From RGIG9151 sp963635575 (GTDB lineage: Bacteria; Bacillota; Clostridia; TANB77; RGIG9151): DNA of 21,562 nucleotides. Made by a program: the position numbers and the translations under genes. The notes beneath the pieces are model-generated. The model made no database searches, was not told the origin of the DNA, and saw only the letters and a list, made by a program, of their open reading frames with translations. Shown in pieces: positions 1 through 5,841 of the stretch. Position 1 is the first letter of the stretch. The number at the start of each line of letters is the position of its first letter. Location: positions 1 through 21,562 of the forward strand of contig CAVHFU010000024.1 of the NCBI GenBank assembly GCA_963635575.1, given 5' to 3'.

Positions 1-5
1 TATTT

Positions 6-57
6 GGGACATTTTCAAAAATTAATATATAGGATTTTATCAAAAATTAATCATATA
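6..57. repeat. Two-unit direct repeat at left edge, possible IS end
   Basis: Two imperfect 26-bp units lie head to tail at 6-31 and 32-57. The first begins GGGACATTTTC and the second GGATTTTATC; both continue with CAAAAATTAAT and an AT tract. The same pair occurs inverted at the right edge (21511-21556). Subterminal tandem units of this kind are typical of transposase-binding arrays in some IS families; IS21-like is my guess. No transposase gene is in the window, so the assignment is inference. Confidence 0.45.
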
Positions 58-65
58 AGAATTAC

Positions 66-97
66 AAAGTCAAGCGTAATGCTTGACTTTTATTTAT
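66..97 (+). terminator. Intrinsic terminator of an off-window gene
   Basis: A perfect 10-bp stem pairs 66-75 (AAAGTCAAGC) with 81-90 (GCTTGACTTT) around a 5-nt loop, and a T-rich tail follows. It would end a + strand transcript entering from the left, so the next gene probably has its own promoter. Confidence 0.7.
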
Positions 98-198
98 TTA
101 TACTATAAAATGAGTTCTAGTAAAAAATTTATGTTGATGAATGGATATTTTTCTGTTCAGTTATACCTTATTAATAATTTATACAGGAGGAAAAAAAT

Positions 199-789
199 AT
201 GCTGTACACTTGTACTTTTGAAACTGATTATGGCATTCAACACGAATTAACCATTGAGGTAGATTCTGATACCGAGTTTTCCCAAGAACTTATAGAGTTG
301 GTAGAAGATGCGTTTTTCAATGCAAAAACGGTATTAGGAAATAATATACTTGAAAACCTTAAGGAGTTTAAAAGTACAATTTTTCCTGATAAAACTTTAC
401 TGAATATGGCAATTTTCTATATGTCGAACGGTAAGTATAAGAATGTGATAAAAATCTATACCATAAGCAAATCCACAATGGGCACGTACACAATCGTGAT
501 AAAACTTGAGAATCAAGTATGCCGCAATATGACTGCTCGAGAAGTTGCAGCAGCCACCTCTGATGTTTTGCGTACCCCTCTTTGGTGGGAAAATATCGAA
601 AAGAAGTTTTACAAAATCGAAAATTTAGGAAAGAAAGCGGAATTGGTACGTAATTATCTAGAACGCGGTGAAGTCTTGAAATGCTATTACAACTATGACG
701 TATACTATTTCAACATTGGAATCAAAGAACCGGAAGTAACAGAACATATGCTTGAAGAAGCCGATTGGTTTCTGTATAACTGGATTTGA
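199..789 (+). CDS. Unknown 196-aa protein
   Basis: I do not recognise this family. The ATG has an AGGAGG ribosome site at 185-190 with 8-nt spacing, so the start is secure. The protein is soluble-looking: no signal peptide and no membrane segment. It is acidic at the N-terminus (ELTIEVDSDTEF) and aromatic at the C-terminus (CYYNYDVYYFNIGI, then WFLYNW). The middle (about 75-115) looks like alternating beta strands, and the part after residue 115 looks helical. It stands alone between a terminator at 66-97 and its own terminator at 794-840. Because a toxin-immunity set follows on the same strand, it could be an orphan immunity or accessory protein of that island, but nothing in the sequence proves this. 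Confidence 0.75.
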   Translation: MLYTCTFETDYGIQHELTIEVDSDTEFSQELIELVEDAFFNAKTVLGNNILENLKEFKSTIFPDKTLLNMAIFYMSNGKYKNVIKIYTISKSTMGTYTIVIKLENQVCRNMTAREVAAATSDVLRTPLWWENIEKKFYKIENLGKKAELVRNYLERGEVLKCYYNYDVYYFNIGIKEPEVTEHMLEEADWFLYNWI

Positions 790-793
790 CATT

Positions 794-840
794 AGCCATG
801 GGAGTGGGGAAAAGCCTACTTCTATGGCTTTTCTTTTTTA
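794..840 (+). terminator. Intrinsic terminator of the 196-aa gene
   Basis: A 15-bp stem with a few G-U pairs joins 794-808 to 815-829 around loop GAAAAG, followed by a T-rich tract to 840. It begins 4 bases after the stop codon. Confidence 0.75.
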
Positions 841-957
841 TTTTCTAGGAAAGTTCGAGCTATGAGTTAAAACTTTAACTTAGTACAAACCCGGTCTAAT
901 TAAAATTTAGCTGATGAAATCAGCGTTAAAAATTTTAATTAGTAGCTCGAACGACCG
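841..957. repeat. Inverted pair of GTTCGAGCT repeat units
   Basis: Two copies of a roughly 28-bp unit face each other. One reads on + from 853 (GTTCGAGCT, then AT, GAGTTAAAA, CTTTAAC). The other reads on the minus strand from 952 (GTTCGAGCT, then AC, TAATTAAAA, TTTTTAAC). The outer arms 853-861 and 944-952 are perfect complements. Inside, 896-908 pairs perfectly with 930-942 (13 bp), and 910-915 pairs with 919-924. A third, single copy lies at 10293-10335. The layout resembles a REP/BIME or small MITE; the family is not identified. Confidence 0.6.
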
Positions 958-965
958 ACAGAAAA

Positions 966-1031
966 CAAAAAAAGTTCATTGACGTTGTTGACCGAAGGTC
1001 AACATATCGTGGACTTTAGTCCACTTTTTTT
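966..1031 (+). terminator. Multi-hairpin structure ending in a terminator
   Basis: Hairpin GTTGACC-GAA-GGTCAAC spans 987-1003. Hairpin GTGGAC-TTTA-GTCCAC spans 1009-1024 and is followed by seven to eight Ts. An A-run at 967-974 can pair with that T-run and close both hairpins into a branched structure. The last hairpin is a textbook intrinsic terminator, yet the previous gene already has one at 794-840. This suggests either a second transcript, such as a small RNA, or a terminator linked to the upstream repeat. The rest of the 790-1206 gap (1032-1206) holds only AT-rich leader sequence and the inverted repeat at 1148-1190; I find no convincing promoter there. Confidence 0.6.
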
Positions 1032-1147
1032 ACATAAAAATATTATGAAAACCATAGACAAAAAATACAATTTGTATTATTATGTTAAGAGCAATTGAAT
1101 ATTAATTACTCCTATACCAATGTAGAAGAGGGAAGTAAATAATATTT

Positions 1148-1190
1148 CAAAATTTAAACATTTTTCACCATTATCAAACACTAAATTTTG
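1148..1190. promoter_or_regulatory. Inverted repeat before the toxin ribosome site
   Basis: CAAAATTTA at 1148-1156 is the exact reverse complement of TAAATTTTG at 1182-1190. The right arm ends one base before the AAAGGA ribosome site (1191-1196) of the toxin gene. It could be a leader hairpin or an operator. The arms are AT-rich, so chance is possible. Confidence 0.3.
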
Positions 1191-1206
1191 AAAGGACGGC
1201 ACAATT

Positions 1207-2919
1207 ATGAAACGTACATCATCGCGCAAACTTTCCCTGTTTTTAGCACTTGCAATTTTCTTCACAAGTTTCCTTGGGATTTCAACAAGTGCAATGTGCT
1301 CACACAGCAGTTGCAAAGATTACTGGAGTTGGAGTGAGTATGTAAGTTATAACCAAACACAACATCGGATTAAACACTATTATAACAGAGTGTGTAATGA
1401 CTGTGGAGCTTATGTTAAAGTGGTAAACAACTTTGAGTGGGCTAAACACGAAATGTATGACAATGAATGTGAATGTGGTTATAAATATGTTTGCAAACAC
1501 AACAATTGCAAAGATTATTGGACTCGGAGCGAATATGTAAGCTACAATCAAACACAGCATAAGATTAAACATTATTTTGATCGAACTTGCCAAGATTGTG
1601 GCGAATTCATTAAAGAAGTGAACAACTATAAGTGGGCTAAACATGAAATGTATGACAATGAATGTGAGTGTGGCTACAAATATGTTTGTAAGCACAACAC
1701 ATATAATGATACTTTGGTTAACACTGAGTATACCGGCAAGACTAATAAATCACAGCATCAAGTAAAAAAAATAAGCGACAGAGTTTGTGCTAAATGCGGC
1801 GAGTTCATAAAAAGCGTCAGTAGTACAAAATGGGAAAAGCATAGTTTTATTAATGGTAAGTGTGAATGTGGCTATGGAGACGTAACTAATGCCGTAGTTG
1901 ATATAATCAGCTATAAGATCACACTTGACAAAAATAATAAGTATGTTACCATTGATGTACAAGGTAGCAAAGATGTAGCGAAAATAGATATTTATTTAAG
2001 AGGCTCTACGGTTATTGACTCGTTAGATGTAAATAGCTCAAGTGCAGAAGCAAAATTTGCAATTCCGTATTCTGATGAAGAAAAGGAATATATTGTAGGT
2101 ATTGTGGCTTTTGGCAAAGATATGTCAAACTCTAAGACAATTAAAGAAAAGATAGTTGCCAATAACAGTAAAACTTGGTGGGATAGACTTAATCAAGCAA
2201 CTGATAATCTTAGCTATATGACTTTAGGAGTTGTCAATGGAATAATAAATGCTGGAATTATACAGCCTGTCCAGATGACAACCGAATTCCTTGATTGGGG
2301 TTTGAATATATTTGACAAAGAAATGTACGAACATAACAAGACACAACGAAACAATTTGTATAAAGAGCTTGAAAATATCATTGACGATAGTCTCTCTAAT
2401 GAACAGGCTTATTACTACTATTGGGGAACTTTTGGCGGTGGAACGTCTGATTTGGTTGTCGGTGGCATATATGCTTTCAAAGGATTGACTGGTGTAATAA
2501 ATAGCATTTCGACAACCAAAGGTGGTGTAAAAATTTTACAGTCTACTTTGGATAGTGGCGATGAGGCTGTCGCAATATTTTCTAACGATGCCAGTGATGT
2601 TCTGATGTTAACTTCTAAAGTTGATGACACTGTATATTCGACAATCGATGCAGGTCTTAATTTTACAGACACAGCCTTGCAGCACTTTAAGAATCCCGAT
2701 AGGTTTGTTCCTATTCAAATGATAATTGATACTGTAAAAACAGGAACGCCTCTACCAGATCCTCAAGGATATGCAACGCTGACTATGTATTATAAGCAAG
2801 TGGTGATTGGAAATAAATTGTATAATTTGGAAGTACTTTACGAATCAGTAACAAATACTATATATCATTTTCAATATACCAGTAAAGCAATAGGGCCATT
2901 GCCACAAATACTAAAATGA
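1207..2919 (+). CDS. Secreted polymorphic-toxin-like protein with Cys/His repeats
   Basis: The 570-aa protein starts with a Sec signal peptide: basic MKRTSSRK, a hydrophobic core, and likely cleavage after STSA near residue 29. Residues 31-226 hold three consecutive ~65-aa repeats, each with CxxC (C63/C66 in the first), a CEC motif (C88/C90) and conserved histidines, so metal binding is likely. Residues about 227-320 look like a beta-rich, Ig-like stretch, and 330-450 is a hydrophobic, Gly-rich linker like the pre-toxin part of polymorphic toxins. The last ~80 residues (489-570) form a compact domain with H493, R499, DPQG, NLEVLY and HFQY. This pattern recalls small BECR/DUF4258-like RNase toxins, which is inference. 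The gene 13 bases downstream resembles colicin-D immunity, supporting a toxin-immunity pair. The ribosome site AAAGGA lies 10 nt upstream. Without the toxin reading it would be a secreted Cys-rich protein of unknown role. Confidence 0.7.
   Translation: MKRTSSRKLSLFLALAIFFTSFLGISTSAMCSHSSCKDYWSWSEYVSYNQTQHRIKHYYNRVCNDCGAYVKVVNNFEWAKHEMYDNECECGYKYVCKHNNCKDYWTRSEYVSYNQTQHKIKHYFDRTCQDCGEFIKEVNNYKWAKHEMYDNECECGYKYVCKHNTYNDTLVNTEYTGKTNKSQHQVKKISDRVCAKCGEFIKSVSSTKWEKHSFINGKCECGYGDVTNAVVDIISYKITLDKNNKYVTIDVQGSKDVAKIDIYLRGSTVIDSLDVNSSSAEAKFAIPYSDEEKEYIVGIVAFGKDMSNSKTIKEKIVANNSKTWWDRLNQATDNLSYMTLGVVNGIINAGIIQPVQMTTEFLDWGLNIFDKEMYEHNKTQRNNLYKELENIIDDSLSNEQAYYYYWGTFGGGTSDLVVGGIYAFKGLTGVINSISTTKGGVKILQSTLDSGDEAVAIFSNDASDVLMLTSKVDDTVYSTIDAGLNFTDTALQHFKNPDRFVPIQMIIDTVKTGTPLPDPQGYATLTMYYKQVVIGNKLYNLEVLYESVTNTIYHFQYTSKAIGPLPQILK
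1297..1884 (+). repeat. Three tandem 195-bp coding repeats
   Basis: Units start at 1297, 1492 and 1687 and encode residues 31-95, 96-160 and 161-226 of the toxin-like protein. Units 1 and 2 are very similar in DNA and protein (both contain EYVSYNQTQH and AKHEMYDNECECGYKYV). Unit 3 is diverged but keeps CxxCGEFIK and CECGY. The 1-2 similarity points to a fairly recent duplication. Confidence 0.9.
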
Positions 2920-2932
2920 AAGGAGGATGTGT

Positions 2933-3220
2933 ATGAATATGCGTCAACAATTATACTATCTAATAAAACAATATATGTTAGGTAAGTATGATACTCAGAC
3001 TTTTGCTGATCAGTTTGGTCTCATCTATTTCCATGCTGATGATTATACAGAGCTTTCAGATATCGAAGATAGAGAATTTATGGAATTGGCTACAATAGCG
3101 GATAGAACTTCTTGCTATGTTGAAGACTTAAAAAATAGTCCTCCTAATGTTTACTTTACGGCGGATGATTTAAGAAAGAAGACAGTTGAGGTTTGCAAGA
3201 AACTTAATATCAAGTATTAA
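2933..3220 (+). CDS. Colicin-D-type immunity-like protein
   Basis: The 95-aa protein has no signal peptide. Its pattern is an N-terminal helix ending in a YMLGKYDTQTFADQF stretch, an acidic middle (DDYTELSDIEDREFMEL), and a C-terminal helix with DDLRKKTVEVCKKL. This fits the self-protective colicin-like immunity family, whose members bind and block C-terminal nuclease toxins; I recognise it by pattern only. The start is ATG 2933, because AGGAGG at 2921-2926 gives 6-nt spacing, while the in-frame ATG at 2927 directly abuts that site. It begins 13 bases after the toxin-like gene's stop and is surely co-transcribed. Its acidity fits binding to a basic toxin domain. Confidence 0.6.
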   Translation: MNMRQQLYYLIKQYMLGKYDTQTFADQFGLIYFHADDYTELSDIEDREFMELATIADRTSCYVEDLKNSPPNVYFTADDLRKKTVEVCKKLNIKY

Positions 3221-3267
3221 AATACTAAACAATTAAGTGAAGAACTTTCAAAAGGGGAGTAAGAATT

Positions 3268-3609
3268 ATGCACGAAAAACTAATAAAAGACGTTATGGAG
3301 CTTATGCTTCGTAACAATGAGGGACTGAGAAAACAATACCAATCATCAAAGATTACCTCTTGCGAAGAAACAGGAGTTGGATTTTTTGCAAATTTTAATA
3401 CAACGTCTCCTACGATAAATAGTAACATATATGGCGAGAATTTCACAATTGGTGATGTGATTGGAAACGTAAATGGAATAAAAGGTGCAGTTGGTTTTGT
3501 GCTTTTTATAACCAATGGTACTATAAGTTGTTTAGAAGGTTATACAGTATTAGACAAATGGCCCAAAAACGACGATGATATTATGCTAGAGATCTTTACA
3601 AACAACTAA
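3268..3609 (+). CDS. Small immunity-like protein, second in island
   Basis: The 113-aa protein starts at an ATG with GGGGAG at 3254-3259. It has an N-terminal helix, then a beta-rich part with YGENFTIGDVIGNVNGIKG, GFVLFITNGTISCLEGYT and a late WP. The hydrophobic strand followed by NGTI and LEGYT resembles small proteins often found beside polymorphic toxins and annotated as immunity proteins; no named family is certain. It lies 47 bases after the colicin-type immunity gene and ends at a terminator (3625-3664), so the three genes form one unit. It may protect against the same toxin, against a different toxin (orphan immunity), or have another role. Confidence 0.55.
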   Translation: MHEKLIKDVMELMLRNNEGLRKQYQSSKITSCEETGVGFFANFNTTSPTINSNIYGENFTIGDVIGNVNGIKGAVGFVLFITNGTISCLEGYTVLDKWPKNDDDIMLEIFTNN

Positions 3610-3624
3610 TAGCAAGCCAACTTT

Positions 3625-3664
3625 AATAAGTAGAGAGTATAAAACTTTCTACTTATTATTTTTA
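3625..3664 (+). terminator. Terminator of the toxin-immunity unit
   Basis: AATAAGTAGA (3625-3634) pairs with TCTACTTATT (3648-3657), followed by ATTTTT. It starts 15 bases past the last immunity-like gene. The strand behind it is A/T-poor in Ts, so it works mainly on +. Confidence 0.65.
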
Positions 3665-3736
3665 AATAAAAATTGAATTTTGGTAGTAAACTATAATACC
3701 AAAAATGTCGATAAATGTACTGGAAATAGGGGAAGG

Positions 3737-4144
3737 TTATGCTATTTTTTCTATCTTTATAATAGGATATTGAAGACCGTTATAAATACATTTTTCAATT
3801 TTTCCTGTTATCGTTACATTGTCAAATGGGTCTACATAATTATCAGTAAGATTTTCACAAAGAAACCCTATAATTAAAGTTTCGTTGCCTAAAATTACAT
3901 TTTGCGCAATAACAAAATTTTCTTTTTGAAAATCATCTTGTACATACACATAACCTGATACAGAAATTTTTTTACCAATGTATTTATCAATATTACTATG
4001 AACTTCATCTAAAATTTTAGGATAATTATTTGCAGTTACTTGAATGATATTGTTTTTAGCAGATAACTGTATTAATATATATAATGATAATAAAATTAGT
4101 GCAATTAATATGAAGATAGAGAAGCGAAGCAAATTTTTATACAT
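3737..4144 (-). CDS. Membrane-anchored OB-fold-like protein (YcgQ/TIGR03943 C-domain-like)
   Basis: The 135-aa protein has one hydrophobic helix near residues 7-28 and then a soluble domain likely outside the membrane. The domain reads YIGKKISVSGYVY (55-67), FVIAQNVILG, IIGFLCEN and DNVTITGKIE, ending in YPIIKIEKI. This order matches the small OB-like C-terminal domain of YcgQ/TIGR03943 membrane proteins, which normally follows several membrane helices; here only one helix remains. The start is ATG 4144, because GGAG in GAAAGGAGC lies just upstream on the minus strand. A longer in-frame start at 4240 would run into the divergent recombinase gene. It is transcribed alone, convergent with the immunity-like genes. 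Function is unknown. Confidence 0.65.
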   Translation of the reverse strand: MYKNLLRFSIFILIALILLSLYILIQLSAKNNIIQVTANNYPKILDEVHSNIDKYIGKKISVSGYVYVQDDFQKENFVIAQNVILGNETLIIGFLCENLTDNYVDPFDNVTITGKIEKCIYNGLQYPIIKIEKIA

Positions 4145-4173
4145 AGTAGTAGCTCCTTTCAAAAATATACGTG

Positions 4174-4201
4174 ATTGCACAAAATAAAAATTTTGTGCAA
4201 T
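4174..4201. promoter_or_regulatory. 28-bp perfect inverted repeat, dif-like or operator
   Basis: Eleven-base arms ATTGCACAAAA (4174-4184) and TTTTGTGCAAT (4191-4201) are exact reverse complements around a 6-base centre, TAAAAA. The match even extends one base into the centre. Chromosomal dif sites have this 11-6-11 layout, and the right arm shares 7 of 11 bases with the B. subtilis dif right half (TTATGTAAACT) as I recall it. The site sits in the 68-base gap between divergent genes and touches the recombinase ribosome site (4202-4207). It could instead be an operator or an mRNA hairpin. Confidence 0.5.
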
Positions 4202-4212
4202 AGGAGGTAGAA

Positions 4213-5187
4213 ATGAAAACGAATTATTTTGATTTGCCATTAGTTGCTCAAGATTTCCTTAGTTATATGGATACTATTAAAGGCAAATCTCCGAATACTA
4301 TAACTGAATATCATTATGATTTGCGTAGTTTTTTTAGATTTCTAAAAATTCATTATAGGCTTATATCAGCTGACACCGATTTCGAATCGATTCCTGTTAC
4401 AGACTTAGATATTGAGTTTATCAAAAAAATCTCCCTAAGTGATTTATATGCATATATGTCATTTTTAAGTATAGATAAATCTAATAAAGTTGCTTCGCGT
4501 GCTCGTAAAGTTGCATCGATCAAATCCTTTTTTAACTATCTTGCTAATAAAGCTAAATTAATAGATACTAATCCGGCTGTGGAGCTTGAATCTCCCCGTA
4601 TGGGTAAACGTATGCCTAAGTATCTTAACATAGATGAAAGCAAACAATTACTAAACATAGTTGATGGACCACATAAAGAACGTGATTTTGCTATAATAAC
4701 ATTATTCTTAAACTGCGGTCTTCGGCTCTCTGAGCTGGTTTCGTTGAATTTGTCTCAAATATCGAGCGACAAAATGACCGTTATAGGCAAGGGTAATAAA
4801 GAGAGGACTGTCTACCTTAACCAAGCTTGTAAAATCGCTCTAAACGAATATATGCGCGTCCGTCCTCGAGAGAATGTTAAAGATAAAAACGCTTTATTCT
4901 TAAGCGAACGAAAACAGCGTATAAGTCGAAGAACTGTTCAATGGACAGTAAAAAAATACTTAGAAATGGCAGGATTAGACGCTGAAAAATATTCTGCCCA
5001 TAAATTACGCCATACAGCAGCTACACTAATGTATCAATATGGCCATGCAGATATTCGTTCATTACAAGAAATTCTTGGACACGAATCAGTTTCTACAACT
5101 GAAATCTACACACATATAAATGACCAACAGCTGCAAAATGCAATAGATAACAACCCGTTAGCTGAATTTGAAAAAGAAGAAGAGTAA
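4213..5187 (+). CDS. xerC: Tyrosine recombinase XerC-like
   Basis: The 324-aa protein is complete. The N-terminal SAM-like DNA-binding domain (about 8-115) includes TIKGKSPNTITEYHYDLR. The catalytic domain carries the full set: R171 (NCGLRLSEL), K193 (GKGNKERTVYL), H263 and R266 (HKLRHTAATL), H290 (LGHESVSTTEIYTH) and nucleophile Y299. Such enzymes resolve chromosome dimers at dif or act in integration. The sequence style matches the housekeeping XerC found across Clostridia rather than a phage integrase, so I favour the chromosomal role. The start is ATG 4213 with AGGAGG at 4202-4207. A 28-bp palindrome of dif geometry lies immediately upstream. No att sites or phage genes are nearby. XerC versus XerD cannot be settled from one copy. 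Confidence 0.85.
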   Translation: MKTNYFDLPLVAQDFLSYMDTIKGKSPNTITEYHYDLRSFFRFLKIHYRLISADTDFESIPVTDLDIEFIKKISLSDLYAYMSFLSIDKSNKVASRARKVASIKSFFNYLANKAKLIDTNPAVELESPRMGKRMPKYLNIDESKQLLNIVDGPHKERDFAIITLFLNCGLRLSELVSLNLSQISSDKMTVIGKGNKERTVYLNQACKIALNEYMRVRPRENVKDKNALFLSERKQRISRRTVQWTVKKYLEMAGLDAEKYSAHKLRHTAATLMYQYGHADIRSLQEILGHESVSTTEIYTHINDQQLQNAIDNNPLAEFEKEEE

Positions 5188-5249
5188 TTAAGTAATTTTA
5201 ACACTTAGCCGATAACAAAATCGTAGATTAAAATTCAGGAGGGATATTT

Positions 5250-5780
5250 ATGACATTACTTCTTTTATGCCTAAAAATATTTTTCTGCATAATAATAAAT
5301 GTATTGCTTGGTACAATTAGGTTAGTGGTAGTTGTAAAAGGGAAAAATGTAATGGCAGCATTAATTGCAGTTTGTGAAAGTTTAGTATGGTTTTTAATTG
5401 TAAGAGAAGCTGTTTTATTTGAATCATCAACACTATTAGAATATTGGGCAATAGCTTTAGCGTATGCCGGTGGTTATGCTATGGGAACACTAATTGGTGG
5501 AATTTGTGCCGATAAATTTGTTGGCGGAAATGTTAAAGTTCAAGTCGTGACAAGCGGAAAGAATGATGAACTTTTAGAAGCGGTTCGTGATGCAGGTTAC
5601 GCAATTACAGTGTTAGACGTAAATACATCATTATTTGGCAAAAAGAAATATATGATTTTTTCAGAAATAAAATCTTCGCAATTAACAGAATTTAAAGAAC
5701 TCGTTTATTCATTAGATAGTAAGGCTTTTGTTACAGTTCAAGAAACTAAATATGTATATAATGGATTTTTTAAAAAATAA
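5250..5780 (+). CDS. UPF0316 membrane protein with DUF2179 domain
   Basis: The 176-aa protein has three hydrophobic segments in its first ~90 residues (near 2-24, 33-52 and 62-86, the last Gly-rich: AYAGGYAMGTLIGG). A soluble C-terminal domain (about 93-172) begins VKVQVVTSGKNDELLEAVRDAGY and contains VLDVNTSLFGKKKYMIF. This is the arrangement of the UPF0316 family (B. subtilis YebE relatives; DUF5698 plus DUF2179). The DUF2179 part resembles a small ligand-binding domain, but no role is known. Length is normal for the family. The ATG has AGGAGGG at 5237-5243. It follows xerC by 62 bases on the same strand and ends at a strong terminator, so it may share the xerC transcript. Confidence 0.85.
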   Translation: MTLLLLCLKIFFCIIINVLLGTIRLVVVVKGKNVMAALIAVCESLVWFLIVREAVLFESSTLLEYWAIALAYAGGYAMGTLIGGICADKFVGGNVKVQVVTSGKNDELLEAVRDAGYAITVLDVNTSLFGKKKYMIFSEIKSSQLTEFKELVYSLDSKAFVTVQETKYVYNGFFKK

Positions 5781-5807
5781 GAGTGGATAGTTCCCACTCT
5801 TATTTTT
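5775..5807. terminator. Bidirectional terminator between convergent genes
   Basis: A perfect 12-bp stem joins AAATAAGAGTGG (5775-5786) and CCACTCTTATTT (5794-5805) around a 7-nt loop. T-runs exist on both strands. It overlaps the last codons of the UPF0316 gene and lies 37 bases past the stop of the phosphofructokinase gene, so it can end both convergent transcripts. Confidence 0.85.
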
Positions 5808-5841
5808 ATGTAAATTTTACATAATTTTATTATTGTGACTT

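Noticed and set aside
83..109. Promoter TTGACT/TATAAA before the first gene
   Set aside because: The spacing is only 15 bases and the -35 lies inside the terminator stem; the match is too weak to annotate.
1300..1695. 131-aa open frame on the minus strand
   Set aside because: It is antisense to the tandem Cys-rich repeats. Its own apparent repeats are a reflection of the coding ones, and it has no ribosome site.
1297..1884. CRISPR-like array
   Set aside because: The repeats are 195-bp, contiguous, in frame and coding; there are no spacers and no cas genes.
3680..3877. 65-aa open frame on +
   Set aside because: No ribosome site, odd composition, and its 3' part is antisense to the OB-fold-like gene.
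4213..5187. Phage or integrative-element integrase
   Set aside because: No phage genes, excisionase, tRNA or att repeats nearby, and the sequence resembles housekeeping XerC of Clostridia.
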